DNA of 64,000 nt from Cytobacillus sp. NCCP-133 (lineage in GTDB: Bacteria > Bacillota > Bacilli > Bacillales > Cytobacillaceae), in the NCBI RefSeq assembly GCF_026011715.1, contig NZ_BRVM01000014.1:1-64000 (forward strand), given 5' to 3'. The notes beneath the pieces were generated by a model. The model was not told where the DNA came from. It saw nothing but the letters and a program-made list of their open reading frames with translations, and made no database searches. The position numbers and the translations under genes were made by a program. Shown here one piece after another: positions 17,188 to 25,861 of the stretch (the stretch's first letter is position 1; each line of letters begins with the position of its first letter).

Positions 17188-17991
17188 ATGAACGTGTTAG
17201 AAGCAAGGTCTCTGACCTTGAAATATGGTGAAGCAACAATAATTGATGATCTTGATTTGATAATTCCCACAGGAAAAATCACGGTATTCGTTGGAGCCAA
17301 TGGTTGCGGGAAATCCACTTTATTGCGTTCACTAGCCCGTCTTATAAAACCCAAATCAGGTCAGGTGTTACTAGGGGGTGATGTTGTAGGAGATTTATCT
17401 ACTAAAGAGGTGGCTAAACGTCTTGGCATTTTACCACAGGGTCCAGTTGCTCCTGAAGGTCTTACAGTTTTTCAACTTGTTAAACAAGGAAGGTATCCTT
17501 ATCAAAGTTGGCTAAGACAATGGTCTTTTGAAGATGAAAAAGTGGTGGATCAAGCACTTCGGGTTACCGGAATGAAAGAATTTTCTGATAGGTCAGTTGA
17601 CGCCTTATCTGGCGGACAGAGGCAAAGAGCATGGATTGCGATGACATTGGCTCAAAAGACGGATATTATTTTATTAGATGAACCCACAACCTATTTGGAT
17701 ATGACACATCAAGTTGAAATTTTAAACCTTTTATTTGAATTGAATGAACTGGAAAAGCGAACAGTTGTTATGGTTTTACATGATTTGAATTTGGCGTGTC
17801 GATATGCGCATCAAATTGTAGCAATTAGTAATAAAAAGGTTTATTTACAGGGGAAACCGGAGGATGTAATAACATCTGAAATGGTAAAAGATGTTTTTCA
17901 AATGGATTGCATCATTACAAAAGACCCGTTGTTTGGTACTCCTTTATGTATTCCACACGGCAAAGGCAGACGAGTTTTAGTAAAGGAGTAA
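17188..17991 (+). CDS. Ferric-siderophore ABC ATPase (FecE/YusV-like)
   Basis: This 267-residue ATPase powers the importer. Walker A is GANGCGKST (residues 36-44), the signature is [10 protein letters not shown], Walker B is [12 protein letters not shown], and the switch His lies in VMVLHDLN. Overall it resembles YusV/FecE-type iron-carrier ATPases. It starts 14 nt after the second permease behind AAAGGAG. A close but damaged paralogue lies at 20021-20779. Staphylococcal staphyloferrin B uptake lacks a dedicated ATPase gene in its locus, whereas this locus has one. Confidence 0.9.
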   Translation: MNVLEARSLTLKYGEATIIDDLDLIIPTGKITVFVGANGCGKSTLLRSLARLIKPKSGQVLLGGDVVGDLSTKEVAKRLGILPQGPVAPEGLTVFQLVKQGRYPYQSWLRQWSFEDEKVVDQALRVTGMKEFSDRSVDALSGGQRQRAWIAMTLAQKTDIILLDEPTTYLDMTHQVEILNLLFELNELEKRTVVMVLHDLNLACRYAHQIVAISNKKVYLQGKPEDVITSEMVKDVFQMDCIITKDPLFGTPLCIPHGKGRRVLVKE

Positions 17992-18002
17992 AGAAGAGAA
18001 AT

Positions 18003-18020
18003 ATATTATAATTATAATAT
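18003..18020. promoter_or_regulatory. Perfect 18-bp AT palindrome
   Basis: ATATTATAATTATAATAT is its own reverse complement. It contains PerR/Fur-like TTATAAT half sites, but with no central spacer base. It lies just after the importer operon, so a regulatory role is uncertain. Confidence 0.3.
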
Positions 18021-18037
18021 GGGTAGTTTTTTCGAAC

Positions 18038-18070
18038 AGCGTAAATCAAAAGAGAGGTTTGCGCTATTTT
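18038..18070 (+). terminator. Terminator of the importer operon
   Basis: AGCGTAAATC pairs with GGTTTGCGCT (10 bp with two G-T pairs) around an AAAAGAGA loop, followed by ATTTTAAATTT. It lies about 45 nt after the ATPase stop. Confidence 0.65.
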
Positions 18071-18541
18071 AAATTTATTGTAGCCATTTCTTCTATGAGG
18101 GTCCCACCAACAAAACGCGGAAAACTGATCAACTCGAATTTGGAAGCACAATAGGCAGTAGCATTGGGCAACCTTTTTTTCGGCTACCGAAGAGACATTA
18201 ATAATGTATCCTGAATTTTACAGTTTCATAGAAAGGAAGACAGCAATCTGAGAAGGTAAACCATATAATATTCATTGCTCTGTTTGACCTTTGGGACATG
18301 GATACCAATTAGCATGCCAAAAGAAATCTCAAACTCTTGTACCCGAAAGACGTTGGAAGATTTTTATTTCATAAGGTGCACAATATCCTCGGTTTGTGGG
18401 GAATAAAGCTGTTATTTATCATCGAGGGAGAATATTCATAATGATTTTTACAAAGTAGAATGGATATATCTCCCTTTTTTAAAAATTTTGTAAAAATATC
18501 AATCTCATTTAAAAATATCAATTAAGAAAGAGAGAGAAAAA
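18071..18541. other. Gene-free stretch before the decayed region
   Basis: No coding region is supported in this stretch of about 470 nt. The last part carries a direct repeat AAAAATATCAAT (18492-18503 and 18511-18522) shortly before a good ribosome binding site (GAAAGAGAGAG) for the broken reductase gene. The rest shows short AT-rich hairpins only. Confidence 0.4.
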
Positions 18542-18905
18542 ATGGAATATCGGACACTTGGAAAAACAGGATTAAAGGTTTTTGAAATTGGTTTTGGTGG
18601 ATGGGCAATCGGAGGGGACGCTTGGGGTTCGGTAGAAGATCAGAAGTCTATTCCAGCGATGAATCATGCCTTTAATTTAGGTGTTAATTTCTTTGATACA
18701 GCCGATGTCTATGGTGCTGGGCATAGTGAAACATTGGTAAAGCAAATTATAAAAGATAAATGAGATCAAATTATTCTTTCAACAAAAGGCGGATTAATGG
18801 ATCATACCCGGAAACCGGAACCAATATATGACCGTCCTGAAAAAGTAATTCAGGCATTTTGTAATGTATCCCTCTGTCAAGACACGAAATCCAGATATTT
18901 AAGAT
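18542..18905 (+). pseudogene. Aldo/keto reductase remnant
   Basis: The first 73 residues are a clear aldo/keto reductase N-terminus: EYRTLGKTGLKVFEIGFGGWAIGGDAW, then NLGVNFFDTADVYGAGHSE with the catalytic Asp and Tyr. A TGA follows at 18761-18763, where family members continue without break. In the same frame homology goes on as DQIILSTKGGLMDH and YDRPEKVIQAF until about 18865, then stops. The gene is thus broken by a nonsense codon and a deletion of most of the barrel. Confidence 0.8.
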
Positions 18906-18946
18906 AAACTACTTCTCCTTTCGTTTTGGTTTTTTGATCGCCTTTC

Positions 18947-19989
18947 TTAAATTGTGGTTAACCTGAGCTCACCACCCTGGACCGCGTTTGAGTCCGTGGT
19001 AAGTTCTCGGTCGGCGGATGGGATAAAAAATGCCTTTACGGCACCATCCGCAGGAATAAATACCTTTTCATTAATAAGGGGATCATTTGTTAAAATGTCA
19101 GTTAGAATTTTACTCATAAGTGGCCCGTTATGAATGGTTTGTTCGGATAATGTTCGAACCTCACCAGTCAAATGGACATTTGTTGTTAATTTATAATGTG
19201 GTTTAAAGCCCTTCATATCCATAGGAAATAGCGTTCTAAAAGACATTCCCGCATAGTAAAAGCATTTGTCATAAGGAATCTTAATTAGTTCCATGCTATT
19301 TATTTCCGATGAAAACATGGTTGGTACTATATTTTCTGCTTGCCAAGGGTGAACAGGAAGAATGTAATAATTTTTAGTTTTTTTCCCCAATTCTATTAAT
19401 GTTTTTTCAAATGTTGTTTTCAGATCAGGTTCGTATGAAAAAAGTAACTCATTCCAATTTCTATTTAAAATACTCCTACTCGCCAACGTTTTATATAAGG
19501 CAACAAAGGAGAGTTTAACTGGGTTTTGGAATTCAGATGAATATTTATAATTTTCATAGGCTGAGAGGCCTTTCCTCATCTTTGCGCCCGGATGGCAGGG
19601 GTGACCCTCAATAACGGATTGCTCCATAATTACATAGGAATCCTGATGATTTTCTGCTGCCTCTAAAAAGGAAACAGGATTCAGTGATTTTTTAAAATCT
19701 TTATACGCATAAGCAAGTGCTAAATTAGCGGAACTGTTGGAAAGGTCGTTCTTGAACGAATCCAATGCTTCTTGACCTTGATTCCAACCCTCTTTTGATA
19801 TATTTCAAGGACCTTCACAGGATGTGTAATCTCCATTTGAATCCCTTTCTCGGGTACAAGTGCAAATGGACTTGCTACTTCCACCCTTCCAGATGCAAAC
19901 CTTTGAATGATAGGTACAATGATAAAAGTCCCTTGATTGTTGAAAGGAAGAATAGTAAGCTCTATGAATCTTTCGTAGACATTATACAT
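18947..19989 (-). pseudogene. Fourth NIS synthetase (IucA/IucC), frameshifted and truncated
   Basis: On the minus strand, 18947-19765 encodes family motifs GHPCHPGAKMRKGLS and YILPVHPWQAEN, followed by MSFRTLFPM and YKLTTNVHLTGEVR. The N-terminal continuation (FASGRVEVASPFALV, 19720-19989) lies in another frame, so a frameshift sits near 19765-19780. The C-terminal half, with the H-x-QN nucleotide motif and FhuF-like tail, is missing; homology fades near 19000. Its motif sequence differs from the three intact synthetases, so it came from a different siderophore gene set. Confidence 0.82.
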
Positions 19990-20020
19990 GCTTAGGATAT
20001 GAGTCCATTTCTGTTGTTAG

Positions 20021-20779
20021 GATTTAATAATCACCATTCCAGAAGGGAAAATAACGGTATTGATTGGCGGTAACGGGAGTGGAAAATCTACCATTCTCCG
20101 TTCGCTGGCCAGACTACTGAAGCCACAAAAAGGAACAGTATACTTGGATGGTAAAAAAATTGACCGTGAACCTACGAGGGAAGTTGCAAAAAAGCTTGCA
20201 ATATTACCACAGGGTCCACAGGCACCGGAAGGTTTGACAGTTAAGGAGTTGTGTTACTATGGTCGTCATCCGCATAAAGGGCTTTTATCAAAAAATACAA
20301 AAATTGACCATGAAATGGTTGATTGGGCACTTGATGCTACCCGTATGCATGACTTTGCGGAAAGGCCACTCGACGCTTTATCAGGAGGACAACGACAAAG
20401 GGCATGGATCGCAATGGCACTCTGTCAAGGAACAGACTTACTCCTATTGGATGAGCTAACAACTTATCTTGACTTGGCCCACCAAATTGAAGTACTGCAG
20501 TTGTTAAGGGAATTAAACGGTGAATACGGCCGAACCATCTTAATGGTACTCCATGATCTTAACCAGGCTGCACGCTATGCTGACTATTTAATAAGTATTT
20601 CGAATGGAAAAATATACAGAGAAGGGACTCCAAAGGATATTTTTACAGAAAAAATGATTAATGAAGTATTTGGACTAGAATGCCGTATTATTGAAGACCC
20701 TGTGGAAGGATCACCAATGTGTGTTCCGATTGGCCTGAGCGGAGAAAAAAAGAAGAAAAAGATTATTTCCATTTCTTAA
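20021..20779 (+). pseudogene. Second siderophore ABC ATPase, 5'-truncated
   Basis: The frame opens right after a TAG at 20018-20020 and joins the family at [22 protein letters not shown], so about the first 22-25 residues are missing. No good start exists except a TTG at 20060 inside Walker A. The rest is intact ([17 protein letters not shown]). Walker B reads [12 protein letters not shown] instead of DEPTTYLD, a Pro to Leu change at an otherwise nearly invariant site. It is a close paralogue of the ATPase at 17188-17991. Truncation plus this change point to a decaying copy. Confidence 0.75.
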
Positions 20780-20892
20780 AGGACAATATTGGGGGCGAGG
20801 AGATTAAAATGGACGCTTTTAATGCAATAGGAAATTGAAGAAGTAATGGAACAGTGAAAGCTGATCCGGTAGATAAAGAATGAATTAATAAA

Positions 20893-21132
20893 ATGTTACA
20901 AGCTGCGGCATGGGCACCCAACCCAAAAGCAGGCCTGTCCGCTGCCAACCTTGCAAAGGCGATAGCAGCAGCCTTATTGTTTGATTACGAGGGTGACGAG
21001 GAAGCAGTAAAACTGCAGGATATGATTAAAGAAAATGGAGTGTTGTATGTACTTCAAGAAGTCTGTGGTCTCTCTGAATCAAGCGACCTGGCAAATGAAA
21101 TCATAAACCAGTATCAGGCATTGAAAAAGTAA
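20893..21132 (+). pseudogene. C-terminal remnant, probably mannitol-1-phosphate 5-dehydrogenase
   Basis: These 79 residues include NLAKAIAAALLFDYEGDEEA followed by a segment ending in EIINQYQALKK. The pattern resembles the C-terminal helical end of MtlD (DxxAVxLQxxI, and a terminal Y-x-A-L-x-K). No upstream part is visible; several stops lie just before it. A strong terminator follows. The match is from memory of the family and is tentative. Confidence 0.45.
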
Positions 21133-21143
21133 CCTTTTATTAT

Positions 21144-21190
21144 AAAAAGCCTCAGGCTTTCGAGTGATTCTCGGAAGCCTGAGGCTTTTT
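21144..21190 (+). terminator. Strong intrinsic terminator
   Basis: AAAAAGCCTCAGGCTT and AAGCCTGAGGCTTTTT form a 16-bp stem around a 15-nt loop, followed by T-rich DNA. It was presumably the terminator of the lost mannitol-type gene. Confidence 0.9.
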
Positions 21191-21227
21191 TATAATATCA
21201 GAATTTAGATCCCTTTGAACCTAGAGA

Positions 21228-21366
21228 ATTGTCTAGCGCAAGCAGCCTACCCTCTGAGGTCACAAGCTTGAGGCCCCCGGGATGGGGTCATGCAGACGTT
21301 GTCACAGGACGCAGCGTTCTTAATCTGCGTTCCTTCGTGGGCAAGACGCCCTGCGCGCTTTTCTTA
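21228..21366. repeat. Bacillus-type intergenic repeat, copy 1
   Basis: The segment starts GTCTAGCGCAAGCAGCCTAC, then GAGGTCACAAGCTTG, and ends GCGCGCTTTTCTTA. The same blocks occur at 42230-42300 (TAGCGCAAGCAGCCTACC, GAGGTCACAAGCTTG, CCTTGCGCTT). Such TAGC...GCGCTT elements are scattered between genes in many Bacillus genomes. Short inner hairpins (for example CGCAGCGTT with the later CTGCGTT) suggest an RNA structure. Confidence 0.65.
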
Positions 21367-21411
21367 GGGTCTGATAGCTTGCCTCTGAAGCATTAGAAGA
21401 ATTCTAACAGG

Positions 21412-22248
21412 CTAAAAATGATAATACTTTCGAAGTGAATAAGCAATCAATCTGCAATGCGGAAGGCTTTTGATATTTGCGATCAATCCTTTTATGATAG
21501 CAGGGCTCAGGCTGGGTTCCAGGACATCCTGCTTAAGCAGGATCAGGGAATCTTTTTCAATCGACTCTTCTAATTCCCGTATTTTTTGATCCATGATTTC
21601 TATCATTTTCCCGGTGGTTATCTCTTTATTTACCGGCTCGCTGAACATTTCGTAGAGCTCGTCCGTGATAAAGGGAATGGTTGATTGCTTTGCCATTAGA
21701 TTCGTTTTTTCCGCAAGTGATCGGCCCAGAAGGTTCAGATCCAGAGGCACATTGAAAAATAAAAATAAATGAGAGTATATATGCATGAAGCCTTTAATGC
21801 AATAGATTAAATCGTATTTTGTATGCTGGACAGTCTCTCCATATAACTGATCTAACATCGATAGGGTGATGTTATCGATTAATTGGTCAAAGTGGCGCCC
21901 TTTTGATATTAATTCTTGGTTAAACGTATGCGCTTGTTCTTTAATGAAGATTTTGGCAAAGTCTGAATGCTTCTGAAAAGAGTGGAAAGTGGTGTAAAAA
22001 AACTTTCTTAAAAGCTCTTCACCCGTATTATTGGGATCTTTGACTATATGGTCAAGATCTGAAATGAATTGCATCATAAAATGATCAATCAATGCCATGA
22101 TCAATTCATCTTTTGATTTGAATGATAAGTAAAAAGCTCCTTTGGAAATGCCGGAGTGCTCGGTGATCTGCTGAACAGAGGTAGCTTCAAACCCTTGCTT
22201 GGCAAAGAGTTCTAAAGCGCTTTCCATAATTAATTGCTTCTTGCTCAT
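21412..22248 (-). CDS. TetR-family repressor (YerO-like)
   Basis: The 278-residue protein has an N-terminal TetR helix-turn-helix (residues about 1-50: ALELFAKQGFEATSVQQITE, then HSGISKGAFYLSFKSKDELI) and a long ligand-binding domain. It is divergent from the RND pump gene and matches the yerO-swrC arrangement of B. subtilis, where the TetR protein represses the pump. GGAGTGA precedes the ATG. A palindrome in the shared promoter region is the likely operator. Confidence 0.85.
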   Translation of the reverse strand: MSKKQLIMESALELFAKQGFEATSVQQITEHSGISKGAFYLSFKSKDELIMALIDHFMMQFISDLDHIVKDPNNTGEELLRKFFYTTFHSFQKHSDFAKIFIKEQAHTFNQELISKGRHFDQLIDNITLSMLDQLYGETVQHTKYDLIYCIKGFMHIYSHLFLFFNVPLDLNLLGRSLAEKTNLMAKQSTIPFITDELYEMFSEPVNKEITTGKMIEIMDQKIRELEESIEKDSLILLKQDVLEPSLSPAIIKGLIANIKSLPHCRLIAYSLRKYYHF

Positions 22249-22271
22249 GTAAGAATGTCACTCCTTTATGA

Positions 22272-22300
22272 TTGACAAATGACCACCTGGTCATTATTAT
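22272..22300 (+). promoter_or_regulatory. Pump promoter with TetR operator in the spacer
   Basis: TTGACA (22272-22277) and TATTAT (22295-22300) are 17 bp apart. The spacer is occupied by AATGACCA-CC-TGGTCATT (22278-22295), a perfect 8-bp inverted repeat. This is a textbook placement for a TetR operator that blocks polymerase. Confidence 0.8.
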
Positions 22301-22342
22301 ATGTAATTGAGTCTAATAAGTCAATTTAGGGTAGGTGCACAA

Positions 22343-25300
22343 GTGAAAGGGTTAGTGAATTTTGTCCTGCAGAATAAACTTGCGGTCTGGCTGTTAACAA
22401 TTATTATCACGGTATCTGGCATTTATTCAGGTACACGGATGAATATGGAGACTATTCCGGATGTCTCAATTCCTTACTTAATGGTAATGGACGTATATCC
22501 GGGGGCAACTCCTGAAAAAGTGATGGAAGATGTGTCCATCCCAATCGAAAAGGCCGTCGAAGGTCTTGAAGACGTTAAATCTGTTTACTCAAATTCCTAT
22601 TCTAACATGTCGAATATCCAAGTGGAATATGAATATGGTATTGATATGGACGAAGCCAAGCGTGCTCTTCAATCGGCTCTGGATGCAGTGGAGCTGCCGG
22701 AAGGAGCACAGGAACCGACCATTACGGCCATCAGCATGAACATGATGCCGGTTGCTGCGCTGAGTGTAAGCAGCAAATCAGAGGATATCGTTGAGTTAAC
22801 TTCAACGGTAGGAGATATCATACTGCCAAAACTTGAAAAAATTGATGGTGTAGCATCAGCGACCATCACGGGCCAGCATGTGGAAGAAGTGCAGCTCACA
22901 TACAACGAAGAAAAATTGGCTGAGCTTGAGCTCACCGAAGATAAAGTAAAGGAAATGATTCAGGCAAGCAACATGGCTGTATCATTGGGACTTTACGAAT
23001 TTGAAGAAGGTGAACAGGCTGTCGCAGTGGACGGCAAGTTCATGACCGAGGATGAATTAAAGAATATGCTCATCCCGGTAACACCAACCGCACAAAACCA
23101 GTCACCTTTTGTAAAGCTGAGTGACATTGCCGAGATTGATACGGTCGGCAGAGTGCAATCTGTATCCCGTACAAATGGTGATGATGCCATTGCCATTCAA
23201 ATCGTCAAAGAACAGCAGGCTAACACGGTTGAAGTGGTCAATAATGTCAAAGAATTAATCAAGGAAGAAAAGGAAAAGATTGATGGCCTTGTCATAGATC
23301 TTTCACTTGACCAGGGTAAGCCGATTGAAGAATCCGTTTCAACTATGATTGAAAAGGCTGTGTTCGGCGGGCTGATCGCAGTCTTGATTATTTTGCTGTT
23401 CCTGCGTGATTTTAAATCAACGATCATCTCGATCGTATCAATTCCAGTTTCGATTTTTATGGCGCTCCTATTGCTTCACTGGATGGATATTACGCTGAAC
23501 ATCATGACATTGGGAGCCGTTACGGTTGCCATTGGCCGTGTTATTGATGACTCAATTGTAGTCGTTGAAAATATTTACCGCCGCCTTCATCTGAAGGAAG
23601 AAAAACTGACAGGGCGCGCACTTATTCGAGAAGCTACGATTGAAATGTTCAAGCCAATCCTCTCCTCGACATTGGTAACCGTTGCTGTATTCGCACCGCT
23701 CATTTTTGTCGGAGGAATGGTTGGCGAGCTGTTTACGCCATTCGCTTTGACCATGACTTTCGCGCTTGGTGCTTCACTTCTTGTAGCTATTACAATCGTT
23801 CCAGCGCTGTCTCACTTCTTGTTTAGGAAGAAACTGTACAGTGAAAAAACGGAAGGCAGCCATAAAGAAGCTGGAAAACTATCAAAATGGTATAAAGGCA
23901 TTCTTGAGAAATCTCTTAATCATAAGATTATTACATCCATCATTGCGGTAGTATTGCTGGCGGGCAGTTTAGCGCTGACACCAATGATCGGATTCAGCTT
24001 TATGGGCAGTGAAGAAGAGAAAGTGATGTATCTAACATACACACCTGAAGCTGGAGAACTTAAAGATGAAACTTTAAAGAACGTGGAAGCAGTAGAAGAA
24101 GAGATGCTGAAGCGTGATGATATTGACATCGTTCAAATATCTGTAACCGAAGAAGCGGATCAAATGGCTGCCATGATGGGCGGAGGAGCAGGCGGAGCCT
24201 TAATGTACCTGATCTTTGACCCTGAAATGGATAATTTTCCTGAAGTCCGTGAAGAAATTGAAGATTATGTGTTTAATATCGGACAATCAGGTGAATGGAA
24301 GAGCCAGAACTTCTCATCTATGTCCGGTTCAACCAATGAAGTCAGTTACACATTCTACAGTGAAGATTTAGATAAACTGAATGACGCTGTCAAAATGGTA
24401 GAAGACGTAATGAAGGAAAATGAAGAATTGGAGGACGTTTCTTCAAGTGCAGAAGGCGCCTATGTTGAATATACCTTCAATGTGGAGCAGGATAAACTGC
24501 TGCAGTACGGTCTGACAGCCGGACAAATTGTCATGATGCTGAATCCGTCAAACACCAAGGATGTTCTGACAACGATTGAAAAAGACGGTGAGATGCTTGA
24601 AGTCATTGTCCAGCAGGAGCAGGCGGAACAGCCGAAATCCATTGATGATATCCTGGCAACACAGGTGCCGACAGCAATGGGTACAGTTATGCTTCTTTCC
24701 GAGCTTGTTACAGTAAAAGAAGGTACAACGCATAATACGCTTGCCCGCAGTAAAGGCGAGTACTACGCAACCGTGTCAGGTACGGTCAAAGGCGAAGACA
24801 TCTCAAAGGCTACTTCTAAAACAGATGAAGCGATAGATGAACTGGATCTGCCTAAGGGTGTAACAGTCGGAGCTGCGGGCGTTCAGGCAGACATGACTGA
24901 GACGTTCACACAGCTTGGCACTGCGATGCTTGCAGCCATCGCGATTGTGTACTTCATTCTGGTCGTTACATTCCGTGAAGGAGTGGCGCCATTTGCGATT
25001 CTCTTCTCCCTTCCATTTGCCGTGATTGGTTCTTTCATTGGCTTATTAATTGCCGGCGAAACTATTTCTGTATCGGTCATGATGGGACTATTAATGCTAA
25101 TTGGGATTGTCGTAACCAATGCCATCGTTCTGGTGGACCGGATCATCCATATGGAACGTGATGGTCTGGTCATGAGGGAAGCGGTGCTGGAAGCGGGAGC
25201 AACCCGCCTTCGTCCGATCCTGATGACGGCCATTGCGACAATTGGCGCTTTAATTCCGCTGGCGATCGGTTCTGGCGGGGGCGGGTTAATCTCCAAAGGC

Positions 25301-25426
25301 CTTGCGATAACGGTTATTGGCGGTTTAACAAGTTCGACGTTATTAACGCTTATCATTGTACCGATCGTTTACGAAGTATTATCTAAGGTATTTAAGAAAA
25401 ACCGCAGAGAAATCGAAGAAAACTAA
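22343..25426 (+). CDS. swrC: SwrC-like RND efflux pump
   Basis: This protein of about 1027 residues belongs to the AcrB/HAE1 superfamily. It has two sets of membrane helices, a first helix followed by NMETIPDVSIPYLMVMDVYPGA, and the conserved helix-4 motif GRVIDDSIVVVENIYR with the proton-relay Asp pair. The second half is TNAIVLVDRIIHMERDG. B. subtilis SwrC (YerP) exports surfactin and is flanked by yerO in the same way. The GTG at 22343 is chosen because AGGGTAGGTG precedes it; the upstream TTG at 22307 lacks a site. No adaptor gene is nearby, as usual in Gram-positives. Confidence 0.87.
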   Translation: MKGLVNFVLQNKLAVWLLTIIITVSGIYSGTRMNMETIPDVSIPYLMVMDVYPGATPEKVMEDVSIPIEKAVEGLEDVKSVYSNSYSNMSNIQVEYEYGIDMDEAKRALQSALDAVELPEGAQEPTITAISMNMMPVAALSVSSKSEDIVELTSTVGDIILPKLEKIDGVASATITGQHVEEVQLTYNEEKLAELELTEDKVKEMIQASNMAVSLGLYEFEEGEQAVAVDGKFMTEDELKNMLIPVTPTAQNQSPFVKLSDIAEIDTVGRVQSVSRTNGDDAIAIQIVKEQQANTVEVVNNVKELIKEEKEKIDGLVIDLSLDQGKPIEESVSTMIEKAVFGGLIAVLIILLFLRDFKSTIISIVSIPVSIFMALLLLHWMDITLNIMTLGAVTVAIGRVIDDSIVVVENIYRRLHLKEEKLTGRALIREATIEMFKPILSSTLVTVAVFAPLIFVGGMVGELFTPFALTMTFALGASLLVAITIVPALSHFLFRKKLYSEKTEGSHKEAGKLSKWYKGILEKSLNHKIITSIIAVVLLAGSLALTPMIGFSFMGSEEEKVMYLTYTPEAGELKDETLKNVEAVEEEMLKRDDIDIVQISVTEEADQMAAMMGGGAGGALMYLIFDPEMDNFPEVREEIEDYVFNIGQSGEWKSQNFSSMSGSTNEVSYTFYSEDLDKLNDAVKMVEDVMKENEELEDVSSSAEGAYVEYTFNVEQDKLLQYGLTAGQIVMMLNPSNTKDVLTTIEKDGEMLEVIVQQEQAEQPKSIDDILATQVPTAMGTVMLLSELVTVKEGTTHNTLARSKGEYYATVSGTVKGEDISKATSKTDEAIDELDLPKGVTVGAAGVQADMTETFTQLGTAMLAAIAIVYFILVVTFREGVAPFAILFSLPFAVIGSFIGLLIAGETISVSVMMGLLMLIGIVVTNAIVLVDRIIHMERDGLVMREAVLEAGATRLRPILMTAIATIGALIPLAIGSGGGGLISKGLAITVIGGLTSSTLLTLIIVPIVYEVLSKVFKKNRREIEEN

Positions 25427-25432
25427 AGAAGG

Positions 25433-25470
25433 AGCCCTGCAGAATATGTAAAGCCTGCAGGGCTTTTTCT
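25433..25470 (+). terminator. Terminator of swrC
   Basis: AGCCCTGCAG pairs with CTGCAGGGCT (10 bp) around an 11-nt loop, followed by TTTTCTTTTTT. It begins 7 nt after the stop codon. Confidence 0.9.
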
Positions 25471-25547
25471 TTTTTAAACGGTATCACTTTATAATTCAAT
25501 AATTGTTTAGCTCCAAAAGGGGATTTTTCTTCAGATTTGTGAGGGGG

Positions 25548-25783
25548 ATCGGTCAGATTTTTTCTTTTTCTGCTGCTTTTCGGTGCACATATTGGTTTGA
25601 TTTGGACTTTTCAGTGGATATGCGGTGCCGATCAGTGTCAGATTCTACTAAACTCAGCGTCTGGAGGAGGATATCGGTCAAATTTTCCTAATAATCGGTC
25701 ACTTCCCCAGAGATATCGGTCAAATTTTCCTTTTATCGGTCACTTCCCCCTTTATATCGGTCAGATTTTTAATATATCGGTCA
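25548..25783. repeat. ATCGGTCA array with about 20.6-bp period
   Basis: ATCGGTC starts at 25673, 25694, 25715, 25735, 25756 and 25776 (steps 21, 21, 20, 21, 20). Copies alternate between ATCGGTCA(A/G)ATTTT and ATCGGTCACTTC. An outlying copy at 25548 is 125 bp before the first, close to six periods. The array lies between two convergent genes. Open frames across it translate into repeats of YRSNF-like peptides and are not believed to be coding. Function unknown. Confidence 0.8.
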
Positions 25784-25861
25784 CTTCGCGTTACATCAAC
25801 TTTCCAGCAAAATCATGGTGGAAACGTGACTTAAGCCCTGGCCGAAAAGGCTTCTTCATTT

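Noticed and set aside
22307-22342. TTG start for the RND pump
   Set aside because: It lies 6 nt downstream of the -10 element with no ribosome binding site; the GTG at 22343 has one.
24883-25356. 157-residue minus-strand frame opposite swrC
   Set aside because: Antisense shadow; low-complexity translation typical of the reverse of membrane-protein codons.
25673-25783. CRISPR array
   Set aside because: Repeats are only about 8-13 nt with 8-12 nt between them and the tails alternate; no spacers of CRISPR size and no cas genes.
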